Origin: Pachyseris speciosa
Lineage: Eukaryota > Cnidaria > Anthozoa > Scleractinia > Pachyseridae
DNA: 64,000 bases
Direction: 5' to 3'
Assembly: GCA_016490735.1 (NCBI GenBank)
Contig: JAEMWC010000033.1
Coordinates: forward strand, 1,837,001 to 1,901,000
The first letter of the stretch is position 1; each line of letters opens with the position of its first letter. Position numbers and translations under genes: made by a program. The notes beneath the pieces are model-generated. The model did not search any database and was not told the origin of the DNA. It saw only the letters and a program-made list of their open reading frames with translations. Positions 43,001 to 54,444 of the stretch are shown here, one piece after another.

Positions 43001-46000
43001 CCTTGCAAGCGTCAATGTTGAGCCCCAACGTGTCAAATCGAGGGTTCTCATCCGTCATTGAAGCCTTGGTTCGTCTTAGTGTTGTCATGGGACACAAAGT
43101 GACAGCTGGAAAGGGCATGCCGTCCTCTGGGTACTCAATCTTCATGACTGTAGCAATGGGGAAGTCAAAGTATTTGATGATGCTGTTACAAAGAGAATAG
43201 ACAACGTAACTTGTGCAGGTAAGTAACAGAACAATCCATATTACACGCGCCCAGGTTGAACGTCGAGCAAAGACCAATCGAAAACCGTGTAGGGTCGTGT
43301 ATTCAGAAAACTCTGTCCAGGATGGCTGGATCTGATTACCTGGGATTTCTTTGTATTCTTGCTCAACATCAGCGTTGACGAAAAATGTTTCTGTTGGTGT
43401 GTCAGGTGCTTTCTCTGGAAGAGAGAGATGTGAGAATGAATATATGAAAAATTATATATTTGAACTGAGTCTCTCACATGTTCATCAATCTCGAGTAAAT
43501 TTCTAACCAACAAACTGATCAGCTTACAGCTGGCTTGTTAGCTCAGTTGGTATTTTCACTATTGCTTAAGTAGTGTTCATCATAACTGCAATGATCATTC
43601 ACATATCCATCCAATTTACCAAAGTTGCGTACAAGTACTTTATAGCTTGGTAAGATAATTTCTATGGAACGACACGTTTTTTTTCTTTTAACCGGCAGAA
43701 TTGAATATGTTTCGGATGAAATATATAATATCTTTTTTCGTTCCCATTGCCCTCTATCTCGTAAGAGTCCGTTACTCGATTGATAAGGAGTGAAAAATGA
43801 GTTGAGAAATAAAGACAAATTATAACAAAAAAAAAAAAACTGAATTGCAAGTGGCACCTTGGTGATGAATTACCTTTCCAGTGACGGTCCTTTTGTAGCG
43901 ATTCGCTTGGCGCTATCACATCAAGGAATTTTTAAATACTTACTCTAGTGATTGCTACCACGATCAAGAAATGGCCAGCAACCGGTGGATATTTTTTAGA
44001 AATGGAGACTTTCTCCTACGCAGCCGTTATTTGTTTCGTCGCGTAACACCACATCGCAAAAATGCATCATTTTATTTCTGTTACTTCAGGGGAGAAGCGT
44101 TGCGTGACAAGACCATTAACGGCTGCGTAGGTCGGAGATTTAAGCTTAGTCTTCTCCCAGAACTCCCTCTTTCTTCGCCCTACACAGGGGGGAGTATAAG
44201 GGAGTTCTGGGGCAGGACCGCTTCAAGCCGCCTAATTTCCATATCAATGCAACAATCGCACGATATATGGCGATCGTTGTGCTGCGTTGTGATCTTATGG
44301 AAACCATATATTCTGTGATCGTTGCCGGCATTCGCTGCCACTGCGATCGCAGAGAAAAATTTCTATCTTTCGATCCTTACGATTGTGAAGTTCTTATATG
44401 GAACACTCTGGCGATCTTTTCGATAGAAACTATCCCAGAACGCAAAGCATGCTCCTGCGCTAACGTATTGAAAGATCCAAATTCTTCTCTTTTCTGGAAG
44501 ATTTTTTCTGATCCCAAAGTAGTGTTTTCCCTTTTCTTTCCTACGTCGTTGCCTTCTCTCGCTGCAGAAAAGTGAGAATAACAAAATGACACCCCTCAAA
44601 AGCACTTCTTTGACTTGTAGCCGCCGTATTTGGGAATTTCGCGCCAATACGCCAATATAATTAAAACATTCGCCCTTGGCTTGTTTTTCGAATCCGTTCC
44701 TACTCGACTTAGCCTCTTACACAGATGCTCTTTGGGCTCGTCAAGCGTCCCGCCCCCCCTCCCTACGAATATCCGATCAACTGAACTGCCACTTCCGTTC
44801 ACCGGCGGTTAGCCGAGTCTTTGTTTCGAAGAAACCATTAACGACCTGCGCAAGAATGGAAATCGACACCCGTGTAGTAATTTCCGCCAAGAGATTCGCA
44901 TGCATCGTCTGGGGAAATAAATCCCGACATCAAAGTCCTGCTTTCCTTAAATTGGAAGGCGAACTATGATTGGCAAACCGTTGTGAATGGAGTGAAAACG
45001 TAAAGCTTGTGGGATGTGGCTGGAGTGACAAGGATATACCTCACAACTTAATGTGATTTGGTAAGCTGAAGCCACTCTAAAGGCACTAAGGCCACATGGT
45101 AGCGGGCATTACCCCTTAAATCTACCAAAGCAAAGATTGAGCCCAATGCTGATGAGGCTGATGCCAATGCATGCTGATGAGGCCTAAAAAGGCCGAAACA
45201 GCTGTCCATGGCTGCTAATGCTTGGGCTCAATCTTTGCTTTGGTAGATTTAAGGGGTAATGCCCGCTACCATGTGGCCTTAGTGCCTTTAGAGTGGCTTC
45301 AGCTTACCAAATCACATTAAGTTGTGAGGTATATCCTTGTCACTCCAGCCACATCCCACAAGCTTTACGTTTTCACTGCTTGTTTTATGGATATGTGGGT
45401 ACTTGAGCCTGAGCATTAGCTATGCCATGCTGATGAGGCCTAAAAAGGCCGAAACAGCTGTCCATGGCTGCTAATGCTTGGGCTCAATCTTTGCTTTGGT
45501 AGATTTAAGGGGTAATGCCCGCTACCATGTGGCCTTAGTGCCTTTAGAGTGGCTTCAGCTTACCAAATCACATTAAGTTGTGAGGTATATCCTTGTCACT
45601 CCAGCCACATCCCACAAGCTTTACGTTTTCACTGCTTGTTTTATGGATATGTGGGTACTTGAGCCTGAGCATTAGCTATGCCATGCTGATGAGGCCTAAA
45701 AAGGCCGAAACAGCTGTCCATGGCTGCTAATGCTTGGGCTCAATCTTTGCTTTGGTAGATTTAAGGGGTAATGCCAGCTACCATGTGGCCTTAGTGCCTT
45801 TAGAGTGGCTTCAGCTTACCAAATCACATTAAGTTGTGAGGTATATCGTTGTGAATGGAGGCAGCTCAGTTTAACAGACATTCGTGGGGGAGGGGGGGGG
45901 GAGGGAACGCGTGACGAGCCCAGAGACGTCTGGGTAGGAGGCTATACTCGACCTTTCCTTGCTATCGCTGCGATCATTGGGATCGTTTGGAAGGCACGAG

Positions 46001-48316
46001 GTCTTAACGATCGCAAGGGTCGTAGCGATCGTTGTCCTACGATCCTTGCGATCGTTCCGATCATATGGTAACCAGGCGTTCCGGTGGAACGGGATCACAG
46101 TGGCATGCCTTAAAATAACACCTCATGCATATTACTTGGTTGTTGGCATTTAGATATAGAAAATGATAATTAAGTGTCAAGTTTATGAACGGTGGTCAAA
46201 CACTTTTAGAAAAAGCTTAACCAACTTTTAAAACCTGACTAAATGTTTCGACTTTTAAGCCTGGCTTTCACTAGCAAAGTATAAGCGCAAGCACAAGAGC
46301 GCTTATTTCACTGTGAACACGGGCTTAACGCAAGCATAAGCATAAGCGCAAGGATCAAAATTTTCCCTTTTCCTTGTGCTTGGGCTTATGCTTGCGTTCG
46401 CTTGCGTAGCATTCCTTTTCACTTGGCATAAGCTACTTATGCTTGCGCTTATGCTTTCGCTTGTGCTTTTTTCGCTAATGAAAACCAGGCTTTAGTTTAT
46501 TTTATTTATATAATTTTTTTTTGTGGTGTGTGCTTTCTTTGTTGAATGATGGGCACGTTTTAATTGTACAGGACTTCAAACAAACAATATTCAAAAGATC
46601 TTCGATCTGTACCTTGAATTTGCATCTGAAAATTGAATATTCCTGAGGTGCCTAAAAAGCAATACATCTGTTTATACGAAAATCTACTTTTCATCGAAAA
46701 AAATATTCTTATTTAAGATAGCCATCTTTTATTCTTTGATAGGCCACCATATATTTGTGGACTGAAGAGGCCTCTAACAAAGAGATGGTTTTTTTTTTTT
46801 TGCCAGCATTCAAACTGCGTCATCTCCATTTCGTTTTTGTAATCTGAACACAAAACATATTCGTTGGTCATTTTGATTTAACAGAACACAAATTTATTTT
46901 CGAAAGCAAATATGCTCGGTTTATGGTTAGGTTTAAAGAGGTGCTGTGTTCAGTTCCAATTATTAAAATGAGTCAATTTTATCACTTTTTTACTTACAGT
47001 GGGGGTGTTATATCTGTTTATTGTACCAGCCGCCGACAACAAAGGATTCTAAAGATCATATTGTTATTCATAACTCGTTCTCATCAGTACCTTGTAATTT
47101 TTGGAAATTTTAATTTCTATTTATATGCACTTGAGACTTATTAAAATAGTCTGAAGTGCATATAACTAGAACAGACGGCGTGATTGTCTGATATAGTACA
47201 TGTAAAGTGTGGCAGCCCCCGAATACCCCAAGCATTAAACGTCGTCCAAGAAACCTGGTGCGTAAAATTATTATTCAAAAAAACTCATTAATAATCTACG
47301 TTGGAAATACAAAAGAAATTAATTTTTAATGAGTGTATTCATATCTGATAAAGACACGGCCAAATCTCACATCCGATTTTCTAGGCCAAAATAGCCCAAA
47401 ATTTAAATTTTGGTGTAAGAATGAATAAATGTACAGTAAAGTTTTTTAAGCCGTTCAATAAATTCGCAATTCGTGTTTTATCAAGTCCTAAAACACTCGG
47501 CTGCGCCTCGTGTTTTAAACTTGATAAGACGCTCCAGCTCATTTATAAAAACATTACATCATAAGGTTTCTAAGAGTGTCGCCGGATATGCGACTAGTGT
47601 TGAGTCACCTACAGCAAGAGCATAATTAGAATCAACAAATTCTACAATAACATAAAGTCTTCACTTAATTATATAAAATATCGACAGCACGTTTGGATGG
47701 AGATCGTTCAGTTTTATCATGTTGAAATGTGTTGACTTTCACAAGGAAAGAAATTAAATTTCATATCGTTCGATACTCAGCTGAGATCGAGACTTCGAAC
47801 GTTAACGATCGAGAAGATTAAATGGGTATCGCATTGCAATTAAATAAATTACATTTTCAAATCGAATTTACGAGAGAGATTTGATGAGCGTTTTAGACTA
47901 ATGTTGAGATGAAAGTTCTTCAGTCACGACAAAAATTCCGGTTCAAATAACCGGATACGATTGTGTATGGAAATATAGAATATAGAACATTTGTCACATC
48001 CACCCCTACATGAGAACGGATTCTTTTCTTTTCTTTCTTTGTTTTTCTTTCCTTGCCGCAGCGAAGACACCTCAGTCGATCTGATACATTTTTAAAGCGC
48101 TTAGTACCCTTCAATATCACCAATTTACATTCTTGGTTCAGTTGTTAGTAACATTATAAACTTGAGCCTACCTGAATTTGTTTTGACCTTATCAACGCAA
48201 GAGTCGTTCGAGGATGTACTCTTGTTAAAGTTCACAAGTTCCACTTGTTTCTCCTCTGTATTGGCAGCCACTGCTTCCATGTAGCTGGGTTTTCTTGCCC
48301 GATTTTTATCAGTCAT
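40086..48316 (-). CDS. DEG/ENaC-family sodium channel, seven exons
   Basis: Exons in order: 48316-48172, 43414-42477, 41943-41793, 41659-41597, 41077-40939, 40458-40367 and 40198-40086. All junctions are GT-AG and the phases agree throughout, giving 1641 bases or 546 residues, a normal length for the family. Family marks: EYTTLHG with the gating His-Gly at 91-92; TM1 at about 103-125 (WIVLLLTCTSYVVYSL); FPAVTLCP after TM1; a cysteine-rich extracellular region in exons 2-5; and GGNLGLFLGSSILTICEF with the G-x-S filter GSS at 521-523 in TM2. The channel should be a trimeric amiloride-type cation channel of the plasma membrane. Cnidarian relatives (HyNaC, NeNaC) are gated by neuropeptides or protons; which applies here cannot be told. 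Intron 1 holds a retrozyme insertion and a MITE, and intron 5 another MITE. Confidence 0.93.
40492..40906. mobile_element. MITE in channel intron 5, TCAT target duplication
   Basis: TCAT lies at 40488-40491 and 40907-40910. The ends are imperfect inverted repeats (GGGCCTGTCAACA against GGGCTCATGTAAACA). The interior repeats CAACATTGTTGG-type motifs. A related fragment without clear ends lies at about 59590-59770 in the second channel gene. Confidence 0.6.
43538..43560 (+). ncRNA. Isolated tRNA A box (SINE relic)
   Basis: TTAGCTCAGTTGG is a textbook tRNA A box, but no B box follows within tRNA distance, so only a 5' SINE fragment remains in intron 1 of the channel. Confidence 0.35.
44979..44992. 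repeat. Left target-site duplication of the retrozyme insertion
   Basis: CGTTGTGAATGGAG, repeated exactly at 45847-45860 on the other side of the insertion. Confidence 0.85.
45163..45221 (+). ncRNA. Type I hammerhead ribozyme 1 (imperfect stem I)
   Basis: CTGATGA at 45174-45180, stem II GGCC/GGCC with loop TAAAAA, GAAA at 45195-45198, stem III ACAG/CTGT, cleavage after C45206. The 5' side of stem I is altered (CCAATGCATG), leaving four good pairs, because it lies at the inversion junction. Confidence 0.8.
45413..45477 (+). ncRNA. Type I hammerhead ribozyme 2 (complete)
   Basis: All conserved core bases are present: CTGATGA at 45430-45436, GAAA at 45451-45454 and the GTC triplet with cleavage after C45462. 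Stem II is GGCC/GGCC, stem III the palindrome ACAGCTGT without a loop. Stem I pairs GCCATG with CATGGC, then after a small internal loop GCATTAGC with GCTAATGC. The loopless stem III suggests action as a dimer of adjacent units. Confidence 0.93.
45669..45733 (+). ncRNA. Type I hammerhead ribozyme 3 (complete)
   Basis: Same sequence as ribozyme 2: CTGATGA at 45686-45692, GAAA at 45707-45710, cleavage after C45718, exactly 256 bp from the preceding site. Confidence 0.93.
46258..46491. mobile_element. Harbinger-like MITE with AGCCTGGTTTTCA-type ends
   Basis: TTA lies at 46255-46257 and 46492-46494. The ends AGCCTGGCTTTCACTAGC and, inverted, AGCCTGGTTTTCATTAGC pair. The interior repeats AAGCGCAAGCATAAGC in both orientations. 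A three-base TWA target fits PIF/Harbinger. Confidence 0.8.
47469..47536. repeat. Imperfect palindrome
   Basis: CGTGTTTTATCAAGTCCTAA and the inverted GTGTTTTAAACTTGATAAGA face each other across a GC-rich centre (CTCGGCTGCGCCTCG). It is a small hairpin-type repeat in intron 1. Confidence 0.5.
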
Positions 48317-48786
48317 GACTCCTCACCTAAAAATTGTCTGACTGATGACTTGTAACCACAACACACGGTTACAACATCTCGCGTGACTAAGTGATATTGG
48401 CCACTTTCGTTAAGACCGAGGAAGACTGGAATGACGAGCCACGTTAACTGGTCACGCGTATGCTTGACCACCGTCAATAAGAACGGTTCTCTAAAGGTAA
48501 GGTTTCTACTTTGAGTGGTCGGAGTTAAAAATAAAATATTGCGCGAGTCTGTGAGTTTAGTATATCATTTCACGCTTTCGGCCGTGTACGTTCAGGGTAT
48601 GAAAATTTTCGATCTTTATTTAGTTATTTATTTATTTTTCCATAAAAATTATAAAAGTTAACTTTTTACTGTGATCTTTCAAACAAACAAACAAACAAAA
48701 TGTTCAAATAGACCTGAGCAGGAGCCCATGGGCTCCTGACCTGGGTGAGTAATCGCAAAAGAAAATTGGGATTTAACCTATATACT

Positions 48787-48872
48787 AACCTGCGATCAGG
48801 CTCTATTTTCGTTTCGATGGTAAACCTTTCCCCGGGAAAGGCGAAACGAAAAATAGAGCCTGATACAAGTCT
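48787..48872. repeat. Small hairpin element, ATCAGGCTC-type ends
   Basis: GATCAGGCTCTATTTTCGTT pairs with the inverted AAATAGAGCCTGAT. A relative with GTATCAGGCCCAATTG and CAATTGGGCGTGATCGCAG lies at 51669-51744; both have ends of the type CTGCGATCA. Confidence 0.6.
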
Positions 48873-51660
48873 TCCACGGAACGTCTACCGCCCACTTTTT
48901 TGATTGATGGACATTTTTCAAAATCAGCCAATCAAAATTACTTCCGTTACGCGATACTCGCGACCTCTCGCTCATGAAGTGATGCGGAATGAAGAAGACG
49001 CCATTTTTGTTTTGCGAACGCTTGTCCCACATGGTTCATTGTTGTTGGGGAATATTTGCGGTTTTGGGCCCAAAGTAAGCGCTTATAACGTACAAATTTT
49101 ATGAACGGTGATATGTGTCTCCAAAGCCTATGTGGTGCTGATATCTTTTTCGGGTACTGAAGTACCACTGATCATTCGGCTGAAGGAAGCTGAGGTGATT
49201 AATATTGTAGATGTATTTCACGTCTTCCCCTCGAAATACAATAGTAAAGAATTTTTTTTAGTAAAGAGTCCAGAGTTGTTTTATTTGAGCTGTGGAGAAA
49301 CGGGATTTTGCCGTTCACTCGTTTATTAAGTTTTAGCTTTTGAAGCTCGCTTACCTTTATTTTGAACAAATGAATAAATGCAGGCCGGCCTTGATGCCGA
49401 TTCTTCTAATGTAATTTAATTTATAAAACAAATTTTGTAGTATTACTAAAACGCTGCGTTGTGGTGGTACACTGTTATTGAACTCATTCAGTGGGATACC
49501 AAAATGATTTTTTCTCAAGTGCTTGGCTTCTAAGGGGCCATTTTTATTAATCACTTTCCTAGCTGTTTATCAGGGGCTCCATGTTTGATAGGTATATTGA
49601 TAGATAAGTTTATTCAGTGGATTGTAGGTATTTAAACACTGGCTGGCTAATTATTCACTGGAAAACTATCTGAAATTTTTAAGTGTAGCATGAACCTGTG
49701 ATCATTGATTCAGTGAAAGGTAGAATCAACTAGCCTGAAGGGCAAGATAAATCCAACCCATTGTTGTCCTTGCATGCTGACCATGACTGAGCAGAAACAG
49801 TAGTAGTAAATATATGGGTGGCTGAAGGATTATCCAATCTCTCTAAACACACCTATTTACTCCCTTCTAAGGGGAAAGCTAAGCATCTTGCCAACAGGTT
49901 TTTTCAATAGTGAGGGGAAAAAAGGGAAACAAGCCATTAGATTTCCAAATGCGACAACTAAATTTTTCACTAAAAATGGTTCTGAAATCAACTATTGGGA
50001 AACATCACAAAAAGATCAGCACAGAGGGTGGCACGTTGAGAGATATTTGCGATGTTATCAGTCAGTCTAAGGCCTCTGGGAACAGGTGGTTGGTCTACCA
50101 CCCAACCTTGACCCGAGATGTATGTTAAGACAGAGTACATAATTTGGGAACTATGCTGCCTACCCTTTTCATCAAGTGTGTAGGTTATTTTATGTACCCT
50201 TTATGTTTAAATTACGTGTGAAGGTGAAAAGGCCAATAGACTATAATCTCACTAACCAATGACCTGATCATCTGACCTGAGACAGATGTTGAGAACCCAG
50301 CCAGCTTGATCCAAACAATTATTTTAATTTATGGTGTGCTGTCTGGTCTGGGATTCAAACCAGCAACCTGTTCCTCTGGGCAGTATGCTGTTATTCTGTA
50401 ATTCACTAACTGCATGGAGAAACAACTTGGTAGGAGAGGTAACTAAGGACATATAGCTTTCATCAGATTAATCTTTCATTAATTCAACAAAGGCCTGTAA
50501 TGCTTACGTAGTACAACAGTCTTTGTGGTGCATTTCAAACTACTGCACCTTGTACTGAGAAGTTTTGCAATGGGAGTTCAGTCATGTTTTACATGTTTGT
50601 GGAGGATATAAATGACCTTGTCATTCAACAATAACAACAACAACAACAACAACAACAAAAATTTACTCCTCTAAGCTATATTCAATTTATTTCCTCTATT
50701 CTCATGTAGATTTCTCTTGCTACAATTTACGTTGGGGTTACGTTGAGTTGAATGTATTACTATCAACAAGACCATTGGCACTTTTATGCTGTCCTCACGA
50801 ATTTTGTTAAGTGACAATTCAATTTAAGCTTAAATTTAATTTGGAGATTAAGAAGCCTGTTTAAATTTATAACTAAGTCAACTTGACTAACGTCCACTGT
50901 GAAGTTACCGAAGCCCATCCATGGTACTTTTTCCATGGCCGGTCATTCTGCTATTTATGTGATTTTTTTTTTATATCAAGACACGCGTATTTTATTACTC
51001 CCTTATTCTTAGTGGTGTGAATTAGCCAACAGTGTTTTATTTATGTTGTTGTTCCAGAGGACAACATACTTGCAAATGATAATAGATAACTTTGCGGCCT
51101 TAAGTAAATGAATGGTACAAAACAAATTTAAAAGAACTCGCATTACAGTGTGCATTAAGCTTTCAAAATGTTTGTCCATTGAATATGAGTGTCTTCTCTC
51201 GCATCCTAACATTGAAACCAATGTGTCTATGATCTTGTACTTATCAACTGAGCTTCGATGTGTCTTGCTTCTTGTTGAATTGTTCTTGAATACAAACAAG
51301 CCAGCTTCCAAGTCTTTGTACCGTTGTCGGGCTTTCACAAACACGACCGAAACAACTCGTCAGTCGGGAGAACGCTTCGTCTTTATCATTCTTCATGAAG
51401 ATAATTCCGCGAATAATAAGTTAATCAAAAACAAAACTAATAATCTTTTCCCTCTCCGCTAATTTAGATGAAAATAGAAAGGCTCTGTTGTTTTGTGTTA
51501 CAAAACTGAAAATAACTTGAGATTACTCATTGTCCGTAATGCGGCTCAGTCGCGAGAGAATTTCGCGAGAGCCTCACGAACACGCATCTTAGTGACTTCC
51601 GGTTATTGAATCAGCCAATCAGATTTCGTCCAAATTCTGGACGAAGCCACAGACTCCAGT
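48873..51660. other. No gene recognised; (AAC)n and a tRNA-like B box inside
   Basis: ORFs here are short. An (AAC)n tract lies at 50627-50658. On the minus strand GGTTTGAATCC at 50351-50361 fits a tRNA B box, probably a SINE relic, without a convincing A box. Confidence 0.45.
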
Positions 51661-51668
51661 GAGACTTT

Positions 51669-51744
51669 GTATCAGGCCCAATTGTAGCGAGCTCCCACAT
51701 AAGAGGACATAGGAGCGATGCTTCAATTGGGCGTGATCGCAGGT
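51669..51744. repeat. Small hairpin element related to 48787-48872
   Basis: GTATCAGGCCCAATTG and inverted CAATTGGGCGTGATCGCAG bracket a short centre. The outer bases share the CTGCGATCA motif with the element at 48787. Confidence 0.5.
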
Positions 51745-51839
51745 TAAACCTATACGCACCGTATGTACAAGCTGACAGGATACTAATGCGACTGCAGTCA
51801 ACCGGTGCATATTATAAATTAGTATAAATCTACTAGCAA

Positions 51840-53990
51840 TCTATCACGAATGCCGTTCTCTTATTGGCTACGCTACTCGCTATCTATTATGTGATAGATA
51901 GTGAGTAGCGATTGTCAGCAAAATGGCAGCCGCTTCTCCGCGTTTTCGAAGTGTCTGCGAGGAGGATTTAGATAATTTAAAATCTCCAGCTCATAATCTA
52001 ATTGTTAAATAGAGATTGGATTGGATATGTATAACATGGACTTGTAAAAGGGGGATTTGTAAAATATGAATTTGTAAAGGAAGGATTTCTAAAACATGGA
52101 TTATTAAGAGGCGTATTTGAAAAATGTGGATTAATAAGGGTAGATTTGTAAAATATATATGAATTAGTAAGACGTGGACTTATTCAAGCCGTTTATTTTC
52201 TTTCTCGTGACTTTCTGTGCGCTTTTACGCGTGTTCGTGTTCCTGCTATTCTTTCTTCGTGCTATGGAGAATTAAAACATTCCAAAGAAATGGCGCTTAC
52301 TTTTAATAAATAGAATCCAGTGTCTTATCATATTTAACGTTAACTTTGTGTCAGCAAAGCGAAACCTATCCATGCGCGAACATGATCCAAAAACGAAACT
52401 AAAGTTCCTAAACTCTCTCGACAAATTTTAACAGTTGTATGAGAAATGAAGCCTTATGCTTCGAATTTTTGACAACACATGCTGAATGGACCTTTACACA
52501 GTCTACCCGGAACTTGAAGTGTTCACAAACAACAAAATCGAATGACTTTGTGATAAGAATGACTTTATGATAATAAAGCGTTAGGTCTCCTAATTTAACA
52601 TTCTGTAAGTAAACTGAATTACTGGTATCAAGAGAAACGATATTTCAATCTTATATTAGAAAAAGAAAACAGGTAAACAATAACAACAATAACACCACTT
52701 GCAGATGTGGTTCTGGTCACATGACCGACCATGTTTCGCGCATTGCTACTGTTTGAATGTTGTATACGTACTGATGCTTATCGGGAACAAAGTGAAAAAG
52801 TCATAATTCTGTGCAAATACACACAGCATCGTTGAGGTCGTCACAATCAAAATGGCGCAGTCCTCTTGTAAACAAAACGACAAATTTACCAATGAAAGAT
52901 TCATTGCGAATGATAGATTCTCGTTGCTCACGCTAGCGCTGAAATGACAATCTATTAGTTAAATTGTTAACGTTTTTGTAGGCGTTGGGGACATAATCAA
53001 GTTCTAGTTCCCCACAAATAAATGACTTGTGACAGGCTAGTGACTGTTTACTGTCAGTTTTGCTTCCAGATCACAAATTTGCATAAGTCCGCAAAACTTA
53101 TGGCTATCACGTGGAACTCAGTTTCCACTAATCATGACCGTAAAATTCATTACACGCTTAAAAAGGCGAGAAAAATTCGACGCAGGTCGTAGTTGCGTAA
53201 TATCAGTAGAAATTGAAGTTCATCCTGGCAACGGTGAAGGTTGAGAAGTTTATATGTGAAATGTTTTGTTTATTCGACAGGCCGGCGTTCAGTCGGATAT
53301 TTTCCTGGGCATTTCTTTCAGTAAAGCTGTGCAGATTTTAATTCAGTAGAGTTGGGTGGAGAGGTAGATTCAGTAATTATTTGTATATCAGGCGATAATT
53401 TAAAATTTAAATGCTACAGACTTAAGCAATATACCACAAGTTTCTATGGTTTATAAGCTGATAAACCACGCGGGATGTTGGAAGAACACTCGACGAATTC
53501 GTGAATCACGAGCCGCAAGGGAGTGATTTACGAATTTTTCGAGTGTTCTTCCAATATCCCAAGTGATTTATCAGCCTATAAACCATAGAAAATTGTGGTA
53601 TATTGCTTTTATATAATAATCCATAAGACGCGCGAAATTTCCATGAGTTTACTGGTACAATAAACCATAGCTCATTGACCAGTCAGAGAGCACGAATTGC
53701 CTTTGGTTATTATATAAAAAGAAATAAACAAGTCAACAGTCTAACAAATGTCATTTTGTCTCTATTACCCTACAAATCCATGCTTTACAAATCCAACTAT
53801 TTTACAAATCCACGTTTTACAAATCTTTCTTTTACAGATCCAGTCCATGTTTTACAAATCCAGTCCAGTCTTTATTTTACAATAAGCCTCAAACCAGAGC
53901 GATTTTCGATTTTTGGTTTTTCATATAATGCCAAGATAAACTTCCGTAGTCAAAGCCGGAGAGCACGAGGATTTACCTGGAGATAAAATT
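51840..53990. mobile_element. Composite repeat with inverted minisatellite arrays
   Basis: Near the left end a short-period array of GGATTTGTAAAAYATG-type units runs at 52015-52165. Near the right end the reverse complement (CATGTTTTACAAATCCA) is arrayed at 53755-53885. An 18-bp palindrome (GCTACTCGCTATCTATTA and its inverse) lies at 51869-51911. Mirror-image subterminal arrays suggest one non-autonomous DNA element of about 2 kb, but I could not fix its ends. A 29-codon ORF at 51923 (MAAASPRFRSVCEEDLDNL) lies just inside. Confidence 0.45.
53431..53603. repeat. Hairpin repeat inside the composite element
   Basis: TATACCACAAGTTTCTATGG at the left and its inverse at the right, with arms of about 75 bp meeting at CGCAAGGG. 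It contains GAACACTCGACGAATTCGTG and its partner. Confidence 0.85.
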
Positions 53991-54413
53991 GCTTAGAAAA
54001 TTCAGTACGGTAAGTGGCCGGAAGAAAAGTTACCACAAATTGATTGATTGATCGTCGATGGAGGTGTTTGTGGGCGGTCTACGTGCAGATTTTATTAAAA
54101 CACTGTTTTCAAACTGTATTTTTCTTCAATTTCGATCAAATTTGGACGGTCGTTAGATTTACTTATCTTCAACCAAGGAGAATAAAATAATTCAAAAAAC
54201 GTTTTAGCTGAAAGCCATTTCCAACCGGGGATCGCTCCGTGTTTTTTCCAGCAAATTTGAAAACAAAGGAAAACTCCAACACGTTTTTTCAAATTCTGGA
54301 AAACTCAGTAAAATATTAATTCTTAAAACATTAATGAAACACTCGAATAGCTAATTTTATTACTGAGCTTTAATTTAAGTTAAAGATATTGTGCATCAAA
54401 TGGGAACTCGGAA

Positions 54414-54433
<20 letters not shown>

Positions 54434-54444
<11 letters not shown>
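54434..54444 (-). ncRNA. tRNA-like B box
   Basis: On the minus strand GTGGGTTCAAATCCCAT forms a perfect T arm, followed by a T-run that could end pol III transcription. The 5' half does not fold as a tRNA, so it is most likely a SINE relic. Confidence 0.4.

Larger units (their letters stand above)
44993..45846 (+). mobile_element. Hammerhead retrozyme array with 5' inversion
   Basis: A 14-bp direct repeat flanks an 854-bp insert. The first part (about 44993-45146) is an exact or near-exact reverse complement of about 45224-45375. From about 45172 onward the insert is forward: two full 256-bp units (45207-45462 and 45463-45718) bounded by hammerhead cleavage sites, plus a partial third unit ending GAGGTATATC. 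Units are essentially identical. No protein is encoded. Tandem units of a few hundred bp with type I hammerheads define small animal retrozymes, non-autonomous elements thought to move as circular RNA by borrowed reverse transcriptase. The inverted 5' part plus target duplication resembles LINE twin priming. It lies antisense to the DEG/ENaC gene in intron 1. Confidence 0.88.

Noticed and set aside
42732..43200. Plus-strand ORFs of 86-109 codons
   Set aside because: Antisense shadow of the large extracellular exon of the minus-strand channel.
45001..45840. The 256-bp repeats as an ordinary satellite
   Set aside because: Target-site duplication, 5' inversion and hammerheads with an intact canonical core at unit borders point to a retrozyme insertion.
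44150..46080. GATCG-rich stretches (for example 45955-46075) as a possible CRISPR-like or operator array
   Set aside because: The spacing is irregular and there is no repeat-spacer structure; this is eukaryotic intron sequence, probably a decayed palindromic MITE.
51923..52012. 29-codon ORF starting MAAASPRFRSVCEEDL as the start of a recombinase-like gene
   Set aside because: It resembles the beginning of some cnidarian recombinase-like proteins, but it is too short and nothing downstream supports it.
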